In this document: positions 55,673 through 64,000 of the stretch, one piece after another | Numbering within the stretch: position 1 is the stretch's first letter | How the letters are laid out: the number at the start of each line of letters is the position of its first letter | Assembly (NCBI GenBank): GCA_029582165.1 | Contig: CM055874.1 | Coordinates: 3,980,114 to 4,044,113, forward strand | Origin: Portulaca oleracea | Taxonomy: Eukaryota; Streptophyta; Magnoliopsida; Caryophyllales; Portulacaceae | Reading direction: 5' to 3' | DNA: 64,000 bases | Notes under the pieces: generated by a model | The model's database searches: none | What the model was told of the DNA's origin: nothing | What the model saw: only the letters and a program-made list of their open reading frames with translations | Made by a program: the position numbers and the translations under genes

Positions 55673-56044
55673 GCCCTATTCTTTTATGTGGTATTCTGCA
55701 GTATGTCGCAGTATAGTATGGTGAAATTGTGGTGAACTATGGTGTAATTGTGGCGGGTTATTGGTATGTTGTGGTGGACTTTTTGTATATATATAAATAT
55801 TGTATTGGTAATTGTGAAAAAGTAATTGGAAAAGTGAGTTTAAATATTGTATGGTTTTTTAATGATTAAAAAAAAGGTTGAAATAGTATTGTATTGGAAA
55901 AAGTGAGTTGAAAAAGTATTGATTGAAAATTTATATTAAAGATATATAATAAATTTGAAAAAATAATTTGTGGTGGATTGTGACAGAATGGTATTTTGTG
56001 GTGGCAACTCGTAGATAAATGTGTGATATTGGCATGAGAAAAGT
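55673..56044. mobile_element. Degenerate MITE of the GTTCTTTT family
   Basis: The left end GGCCCTATTCTTTTATGTGG is clear and is followed by GTGGTGAACTATGGTG words. The right end is only loosely matched (GGCATGAGAAAAGTCTG). The right limit is approximate. Confidence 0.55.
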
Positions 56045-58388
56045 CTGAATAATAATTAAAAGTAGTTAAAAGTTCGTAACCATTTGACTATACATATATT
56101 ATAGTGACAAATAATCAAAACAGAGATATGTGGTAAAGCATATATTAGTGCAATGCCATCGTGTTTGTAAGTACAAAATCAGTGGAAAGAGATTATTAGC
56201 ATCGACCAAAAAACAAAAGATGTGGATGACAACGTATTAGTGACTAAAAGGTGCATGGTTAGGCTATTAATTTTAATTTCTTTCCATTGTGGCATACAAT
56301 ATGCATTTGTATTTGCGTAATTAATTAGCAATAATATTAATTTATTACTTTGTGATTCTTGAACCACCTCTTTGATGCATTGTCCCCCGGCTTAGGACAT
56401 GGGTTGGGTTCTTGTCCTGAAATCTCGTCCTCTTCTTAAAGGCAATATCTTGAAAATTGATATCATCATTAGTCAAAGATGATTTTTTGGATTTGTTAAG
56501 TTTATATGAATTTTTTGATATAATTAATTGTTTATGTGACTCTTAGAGATAGGGGAAGGAAATCAATATAAAAGATTAATAAAATCCAACTCACCTAATC
56601 AAATAGCTTGTGAGTGAATGAATTCACATCTACATAACCTAAACTTTTAGAACAATTAAGATCAACAAACATGATCATTTGGTGAGAACTGTCTAACCCA
56701 ATGTCTCAATTTTTTTTTATATTTCTTTTCTTGGTAACTCCAGTTCAGCTCATACAAGTTTAGTAAATCAAGACCTCTAAAGAACCTTTATGACAATTTC
56801 GTTAATAAAAAAAGATAGATATATATATATATAAACCGTCAACAAGTAAAACAATTTAGTTTGGGCTTTGGTGATACCATAAAAAATTGCTTGTGTTTTG
56901 GATGCAAGATTGCAAATTACTTGTTCGAATTGTCCGACATAATATGCCACAAAAAAAATTTAAGTAATAATTATTAATTCATGGTCTAGATTTTAATATT
57001 GACTGATTTGATTGATCCAAGTTTAATTAATATGATCTTTTACTAAATAAAGCTCAATTGACTTGAACAATGGTTGATTAGGTGAAACTAACTCATTGGA
57101 TTGTCATAGTTTGATGTACCATAATGGAATGGTTGAAATATTTGGGCCACTTCAATCCAATATGCCACATTACGATGGATTAAACTCCAAGTCATGAAAT
57201 GTTAAACCTACTGAAATTCAATCTGTCATACTTTGATTTCATCTAATTTGAAATACAATTTGGTTTATTAAAATACAATTTTAAACTTCGACTTACCACA
57301 ACCCCAAAGCTTAAAATATAGTGCATTATAATCCAATCTTCCTTAAAAGGTCCAAAGTAAATCCAAAGACTAGTTGGCCTAAATTATACCTTTTGTTTGC
57401 TCAATACCTGCGATGATCTATTTGGGCTCAGCATTTTATTTGATTTCTTTGGGCCTTCAGAAAAGCACAACACAAACTCTTCGATTTGAAAACAAAATAC
57501 TCCCTCTGTCCAAAAAATTTAGGGTTATTGATCATGAAGGATGGCCCAAAATATGAATTAACCATAGAGGACATAAAGACTATGATATCTTCATTTATGA
57601 GAGAGAAGAGGACTCAATATTGTTGATTCGACATGTCAAATGGACAATCATTTTTTTTTTGTTTTAATTGCTCTACCTCATATCTCTTTAATTCACGCAT
57701 AAGATATCTATAGACGAATCATCGTTTACATTTGAAAATATACATGAATATCTACAAAGACGAACTAAGACATCCACAAAAGATACCCCTACTCACACTT
57801 TCTCTCTCTTCGAACCCCCAGCTCCCACCTTCATATTCCCTCTCTCTCACTTCCCAAACCAGTACCAACCCCACCACCCGACCACCACCACCCTACCTTT
57901 TCGAGATATCCAAAATAAAGCCCAACAACTTGTAAAATTGGATCTAACTAATCTCTTGCTTGCATTCCAAAAGGCTTAGTTGTCCTCCCTTACCTAGAAA
58001 GACAATTTTGAAAGTTGGAACTCTTCTTCATACCAATAACAGACCTTGTATCATCAGTCAATGCTCTAATGAAGCTCCAATTCCATACAACTCAAATGTT
58101 CAATCAATGAACAAACATAAGGAACTTGCAACTCTATATACATATTTCAACATTTACATTACAAAGCCCCATAATCAAGATAAAAGAGGATGAAAATTAC
58201 AATCCTGTATCTGATTCAACTCTCAAATATACATTACAATCAAAGTTAACCACTTCCATGTATTGTGTGTCTTCATCTCACTCCCCATTTCCCCTCAGAA
58301 AAAGTGATTGATGATCATGACTGCAAACTTGGTCTGTTCCATAAAGTGGAATGTGCACCAAATTTCTGATCTGTACATACAAGGGTCA

Positions 58389-61300
58389 CTAATCATTACC
58401 AGTACTATTATCCATTTCTAGGGCATGATCCTGGGGAACAGAGTCCGAATCGACATCATTTTTGCTGTGGGGGAACTTATCTTCATCGTTGTTATGGTGG
58501 TCGTTGTCGTCGTGATCGGATCCAGATGATGAGCTGGCATCGGTCTCGCTCTCAGATCGTTCCAGCTGGACGCATTCTGGGGGTGACCTGTCATCAAAGT
58601 TGTCAGAGTCATGACTGTTCTGAGACGCGACTGTGAAACCTTCCTTCTTCACTACATTGAACACAATCCCATCCGCCGTTCTCTCTGGCTGCAAAAGATC
58701 CCCTTCACTAACCACAATGCTACCGGGTCCCGCTCGAACCCTCTGATCAAACTCAGCATTCTCCGAATCCCTGTCGGGCGTCATCACCCTCAAATCCCGG
58801 GGCACGGTCTGCATCAGGACAGAGTTGAGATCCAGACTCTGCTGCACAAACTCCACAAACTTGTTCGCCGACATGGTCCTCATGAGGGGCCCGCCCGTCC
58901 GGGTCCACGTGTTGACCCCGCCGTCCACCACCTCCGACTCGCTGTCGCTGTTGCCGTCCCGCCCGCCATGGAAGTGCCGGGCTGCCGGGCCGGGCCCGGA
59001 TGGGCTGCCGAGCTGCTGCAGGGACCCCACGTCGGCAAGGAGCTCGTCGAGGGACCCGGTTGAGCCTTCCCGAGCGAGGCAGTTCCATGATGGGATCCTT
59101 CTGGAAGGACATAATCTGTGGGTAGTTGACAGAATCGGGGCCTGTGTTTGAGCAGCAGCTGCTCGCTGAGCGCTGCGTTTTAGCCGACGCATGTGGTTCA
59201 AGTTTGCAACGCACTCGTCTAATGCCAGTTCGATGCCACAGTTGGCTTTTATGGCAGAGAGCTTCTCCCAAGTGCCCCTTCTGCCCTGGTTGGCTGCCTT
59301 CTGGAGCTCCCCGTATGACGGGTTCTGGATGATTTTCGAGTACTGTGTGAATCAAGATAGAAAAGACTTTGGTTAGTAATCTGGGCAACTAAACATTGAA
59401 CTAAGAAAGTGAAATATAGTATACAGTGTCAATGCAATGCTAGAATGATTGAATACAAAGTAGAGCATGTTGTTGTTAATACCTGAGCAAGTGTGGCTGG
59501 CATCACAATAGTGATATCACCCTCCCATGCCTGAGCAAACAATTTGACAACTCCTCCCCATGGAAAACCCAGTTCCAGAATCTGGTTGCATCGGTGTTTC
59601 ACCTCCATCTCGGTCAATTGAGCAAGCTTCAGGGGGAAAAAACATCTACAATCAGTTCCTTGAGGAAGAATCGATAAATAAATCTATGGTACTTGTTCCA
59701 CAATTCATCCAGATTTCCCAACTATCAATTTGGAGGAATCAGCATTAACCCATAATGAAGACATGGAATTTGATAGTTCTGTGATCGTTAAATTCAAGAC
59801 AATCCATAAATCCATAATGTTTAAGGCAGTTTACGGTTGTCAATTCAGATGCAAAAATGGTCTATAATCAAGTTGGTATAGAAAGACTTGTTTTCATAGA
59901 AGCCACAATTACAGGAGACACTCTGACCACCTAGAACTAAGCTATTGAAGAAGTATAGAAGGCATGAAAAGGCGGTAAATTTCATTCACAAAGGCTACAA
60001 TTCCAGGAGGCAGATTGACCATCTACATCTAAGTGATGGTCCAGACCTCACAAGTATTTGAGTCCAACCACACACTTCAGAAAAACTAGGACAATATAAT
60101 CAGATTAAACATCTTCATAATATAAGACAATTTGTCATAATATAAAACTAGAATTTCTTCAACTTTTAATCACCAAAATAACAATCCACCAATCACAGGT
60201 TGAAAAAGAATGTAGAACAGATATAAAGGTTTGTTGGTTCAGAACAAATTACCTTGGCAGCAAAGTTGCCTCCATAAGCTCTCACAAATTCCTTGAGCCT
60301 CAACAATGGTGAGATATGAGGATTTGCCTGACTAACAATGAAATGATTAACATTGAAAAGCTCCTTCAACTGCATCATGGGCAAATCACTCTCCAAGCTA
60401 CCATCTCTCCAACGTCGAGATGGGGTTGTTCCCTCTTCAGGACCCAGATGAAAAGGTGGGTGATAGGGCACAAGTTCACCGCTCCTATCTTTAGCCATCA
60501 ATTCTTGCGCCTCAAAAAGGCCGGGGAATGCACAAGAAGCCGTCACTGCGCTCCATATAACAACGTGGGGCGAGGTCAAGTAGTTGAGGCAACGAGGAGG
60601 CTCGTGTTTCCTTGGAGAACACACTGTAATGCCAAGAATTCTTCCTGTCATGTCATAAGCTTCCTGAAAGGTCATATTATTTGTGAGGCTCCTCAACATC
60701 ATTTGCAACTGTCTAATCTCATGAACTGCTCCATGTGTCATGACCCTTTTCACAACCGTAAAAACTCCCCCCATTTGGTCGAAAAACTTGATAGAATGCC
60801 ACGAATCCTCAAAGAAACTCTGGAGCTCCGGCCACGACTTTGTGGCGACAATAGCACACATGATGGATCCAACACTGGAACCAGCAATGATCCGAGGCAA
60901 AACCTTGTGTTCTACCAAGGTTTTAACTACACCAACATGGAACGATCCCAAAGAAGCACCGCCACTCAGAAGCAATGCCGTCCTCCCAAACGCATGCCTC
61001 GTCTCATGCATAAAAGCGAGTTTCTCTTCCAAGAGAAGCTCTTCCGAATCCGAATCACAAACCATCCTCAACTGAGTGGTGACCTCGTCAATGTACTCCT
61101 TTATAAGTTTAGGCACCTGAAGCCTTCCCTTGTGAAGCTCAGGGTTACACATATTCCCCAAATTCCTAATTAGATCCGCCCTCATACAAAACATAATGTC
61201 CCTCAAGGATCCTTCTTGACGACGTTGTCTTAGCTCTTGGAGCTTGTTCCTAACAAGCTCCACGTCATAAAACTCTTCCTCGTTCATCTTCGGGCTTTCT

Positions 61301-61668
61301 TTCTCCAACATCTTGGCGGCGTGCGACCATTCCTCATAGGTCAACGCCGATCTCATCATATTCCGCCAGAATTTCCTCCTATAAGCCATCTCCGCCTTCG
61401 ATTTGAAGTTCGTGTATCGTTTCAACATTAAAGCTATGATTGTCACCATTGCTAACAACCCCTGCGGATGCCGGGGGTGAAACCATGAAAAAACAGGCCC
61501 CACAACACCCCTAAATGCACTCAAGAAGGTCATCAACACAACAGCTAACCGATGCCTAAAATGTGCCATAGACTTGCAGAATAGAATCCTGAATGCAATA
61601 GTCCTACCAACAATTGAACTGGGTCCAATTGTGAACAAATCCACATTTGCCTCATTGCTTATATCCAT
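58389..61668 (-). CDS. SDP1: SDP1-type triacylglycerol lipase (patatin)
   Basis: SDP1 is the main oil-body triacylglycerol lipase that mobilises seed oil during germination. Exons 61668-60253, 59626-59483 and 59342-58389 join in phase 0 with GT-AG borders to give 837 residues (Arabidopsis about 825). Hydrophobic segments lie near 41-57 and 67-84. The conserved block before the lipase domain has [10 protein letters not shown] and [18 protein letters not shown]. The patatin core shows the oxyanion loop GGASLG (236-241), the nucleophile elbow GSSVG with Ser265, and the dyad Asp422 in [13 protein letters not shown]. The C-terminal third is Ser/Asp-rich with RRIPSWN and [10 protein letters not shown], conserved in SDP1 proteins, and ends in an acidic tail. 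ATG at 61668 gives the conserved opening MDISNEAN. In Arabidopsis SDP1 sits next to nMAT3 and PMT7. Confidence 0.96.
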
Positions 61669-62770
61669 AATGATCCGATCAAAGTGATACCAGTTACTAG
61701 TTAGCTTCTGTAGACCACAAATTATACCCTCAAAACCCTAACCTACAACCCCAGAAAGCATAAACTGGTATGCACAATTCAAGAACTAATCTCTGGCCAA
61801 TAATGAACCAAAAAATCAATTCTTCCTCAAACAAATTCCTGAAATTATTCACAAACAGCTAACAATCCACCCAAATTAATCAAAACCCACTAAACCCCAC
61901 AACAAATCAGAACAAAAATAGAGAGAAAATCAGATGCCCACCTCAAACTTCAAACTTCAACCATCCTTCAACAACTAACAGAACAAACGATCCATGAACC
62001 TGATGAGTAAATTTTGATGGGTTTTTGCAGGAACGGGTTACTGAATCGTACCAAATAGGGGTCCAATGAAATATTTTTGATGGGTATTTCACATGTGAAA
62101 AAAAGAAGCTCAATCTGAGGATATATTTGGATCTGGGTCAGAAAAAGTAGTCGGTTTACGGTTAACTACATAGGAGGTTGAACATAGCATTAAAAAGGGT
62201 TTGTGGAAACAGTTGTTTGATTGGCATTGGGAAACGTGTTCAAGATAAACCCGCTTGGCTGTTGTATAAAAGAAGTGACGCAGATCACAATCAGAGAGAG
62301 AAGATGACACAGTCAGGAAGAAGTGGATTAGATTGAGTGAATCAGAAGGATAAGGAGAAAATAATAATACTAGTAATTTTCTCTCCCTCTTTATTTATTT
62401 ATTTGAAGTTATTTCCTTTTTCACCATCCTCATTCCTCAAAGAGGAGGAGGGAGAAAAGGATCCAACTTGGAAATTCAGTTCTCTGCATCCAATCAAAGC
62501 TGGAATAAATATGGATTTGTGGGGATTATGTTACTTTTTTAAAAAAGATAATTGAAGATTTATGTGGTGTGGAAATTTTGAGACCTAATTCTAGATCCAC
62601 GTGGAAAACAAGGTTTTGCTGTTACGGATGAACAACCGCGGAATGGGACAATGACAGATTTGGAAGTATAGATAGAATAGAATGCTGCAAAGGGCTATCA
62701 ACGATATCAATTTTTCAACAAAATCCTCCGTATGCCACGGGATTACGGAAGCAAAGGGAAGGGGAATTTG
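61669..62770 (-). promoter_or_regulatory. Lipase 5' leader and promoter region
   Basis: Upstream of the SDP1 start on the minus strand. The stretch 61680-62030 is C/A-rich on the plus strand and may contain a 5' UTR intron, as in many SDP1 genes, but I could not fix splice sites. No other gene is seen. Confidence 0.4.
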
Positions 62771-62819
62771 AAATAATGAGACATGTTTATCAAAAAAAAA
62801 AAAAAAATAATGAGACATG
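62771..62819. mobile_element. Minimal retro-insertion: poly(A) between 15-bp repeats
   Basis: AAATAATGAGACATG occurs at 62771-62785 and again at 62805-62819. Between them lie only TTTATC and a run of A. A poly(A) tract bounded by a direct repeat of this length is the footprint of target-primed reverse transcription that stopped almost at once. Confidence 0.7.
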
Positions 62820-64000
62820 GTTTTTAAAACGCATTAAAAGTATTCCATGATTTCCCTTTATTTCTAAATAAGTGTCAATTTAATTAAATTTTTAATTATT
62901 AATTATAAATTATAAATTATAATGAGTTATAATATAAAATTAATATTATTGTAACTTTTAATACAATATTTTCCTAACAGTGGTAATTTCATATTGAAAA
63001 TTGTAAATTATTATAATTTGTGAGTAATCAACGATCAAAGATCAGTCAAATTAACATCATTTAGGGACGGAGGTAGTATTTACAATTTTTAATGTCAATT
63101 TTCATTTTAAAATCAACATTTTCATCAATTAGCTAATGATATCCTACAATGATAATGTTCATAATTTATCTGCTGAACTAATTTTGATAGTTCATAATTA
63201 TTTATTGTTTTAAATTTTCAATATAACTTTTATTAATTTTACATATACTCCCATTGCTTCATATTTAAAATTTACTGTGAAAATAGAGTTATGTTTTTAT
63301 GAGCTTAAACATAATTTTTCAATCTAAACTAGACTTTAAATATAAGACAAAGAGAGTATATTCTTCATCCTCATAATTAAACTTATACCGATTTAGATAA
63401 TTCTATAATATTTTTCATAATTGTGTTAAATATATCCTTTGAGTTGGGCATATGATATTCTCTCTAATTGATGCTATGTTTGGTCTGATGTCCATTTCTC
63501 AAGAAAGGACCCTGTATTTAAAAAATGAGTATCCTCACCTTCCTATTTTAACCATCACTTAATAATAAATATTACCTTAGTTCCTTATTAAGTGTCACGC
63601 TAATTAATTTTATAAGTTCAATATCTCTAGAAAATTAAGTAAAAAAAATTATACTTGAAAGTATACCCTTTTGACTTAGTATAGATCAACTTTTCACTTC
63701 TTAAGTTCTTTTTAGACTTCTAATGCATCATTAATAAAGGTAACGTAGATATTTTAATAATTGAAATTGTAAAATTAACGAATAAAAAAGGACAAAGTAC
63801 TTAGAAAATTTGACACTCATTTAAAAATGGAGGTAATATTACAAATCCTTTCATGCTCTTCTTTAACAATAATTTTCTATATAATATTTTATCAAAAATT
63901 TAAATTTAATAACTAGTTCAAGTTCATGTAACAATTTTCGTGTATATCATTCATTTTAGCATCAGTATCTTCTTTATAGTCCCCATTTCCTCCTATTCTG
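62820..64000. other. AT-rich intergenic DNA to window end
   Basis: A Stowaway-like relic spans about 62841-63077 (left TATTCCATGATTTCCCTTTA, right TTAGGGACGGAGGTAG, interior inverted words TAATTATAAATTATAA). Another half-end, GTTCCTTATTAAGTGTCA, lies near 63582, with its partner GACACTCATTTAAAAATGGAGG near 63811. There is no gene. Confidence 0.5.

Larger units (their letters stand above)
47530..58388. other. Long AT-rich intergenic stretch with MITE copies
   Basis: About 10.9 kb without a gene that I can support on either strand; the frames are few, short and of AT-driven composition. It holds the MITE and SINE-like copies listed separately. 50020-51980 and 56400-57700 show nothing that I recognise. 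The last 200 bases should be the 3' UTR of the lipase gene. Confidence 0.55.

Noticed and set aside
58611..59151. Pro/Arg-rich plus-strand frames and a shifted minus-strand frame in the lipase C-terminus
   Set aside because: Shadow frames of lipase exon 3.
60316..61173. 285-residue plus-strand frame opposite the lipase
   Set aside because: Antisense shadow of the conserved patatin domain; no homology of its own.

Overview
The window is a stretch of AT-rich plant nuclear DNA, almost certainly from a eudicot. Genes have introns with GT/AG borders, intergenic spaces are long, and there are many MITEs, SINE- and LINE-like relics and a plastid DNA insertion. A LINE-type ORF1 with an RRM domain (the BNR type described in Beta) hints at Caryophyllales, but that is only a hint.

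Five protein-coding genes look real, all on the minus strand. (1) 9631-15151 is a seven-exon PMT6/PMT7-type Golgi methyltransferase; every splice phase was checked. (2) 32542-34794 is a PPR (PLS/E type) RNA-binding protein with no in-frame ATG at its expected start and a C-terminus altered by a 50-bp tandem duplication. (3) 35803-38115 is an intronless nuclear-encoded group II intron maturase (nMAT). (4) 44779-45414 is a CML36-like four-EF-hand calcium sensor on a GC-rich island. (5) 58389-61668 is a three-exon SDP1-type patatin triacylglycerol lipase. From memory, Arabidopsis SDP1 (At5g04040), an nMAT (At5g04050) and PMT7 (At5g04060) are consecutive, and CML36 (At3g10190) sits beside PMT6 (At3g10200). 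The gene set here therefore looks like an ancestral block that Arabidopsis split between two duplicated segments.

The rest is mostly transposon-derived. 15719-21624 is a 5.9-kb Mutator-like element with TIRs and an 8-bp target duplication. It holds a decayed plant-mobile-domain gene, an oppositely oriented MULE transposase remnant without its catalytic core, a 313-bp-arm hairpin and a GC-rich foldback. Two small MULE MITEs with perfect 9-bp target duplications lie at 3647-4006 and inside PMT intron 2 (12797-13167). 25339-26249 holds an inverted repeat made from an unrecognised coding fragment. 28157-31628 is a broken LINE ORF1 joined directly to a broken ankyrin-repeat gene. 34954-35472 is a Stowaway-like MITE inside another. 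38595-39215 is an RTE-type LINE tail. 39834-42933 is a cluster of MITEs around a nuclear copy of plastid atpH, ending in a Tourist-like MITE swollen by a 500-bp GA array. The 45.6-58.3 kb region has no gene that I can support and is filled with MITE copies and AT-rich DNA.

The genes have no operon-like relationship. By family, the PPR and nMAT proteins act in organelle RNA processing, SDP1 in lipid mobilisation, PMT in cell-wall polysaccharide methylation and CML36 in calcium signalling.
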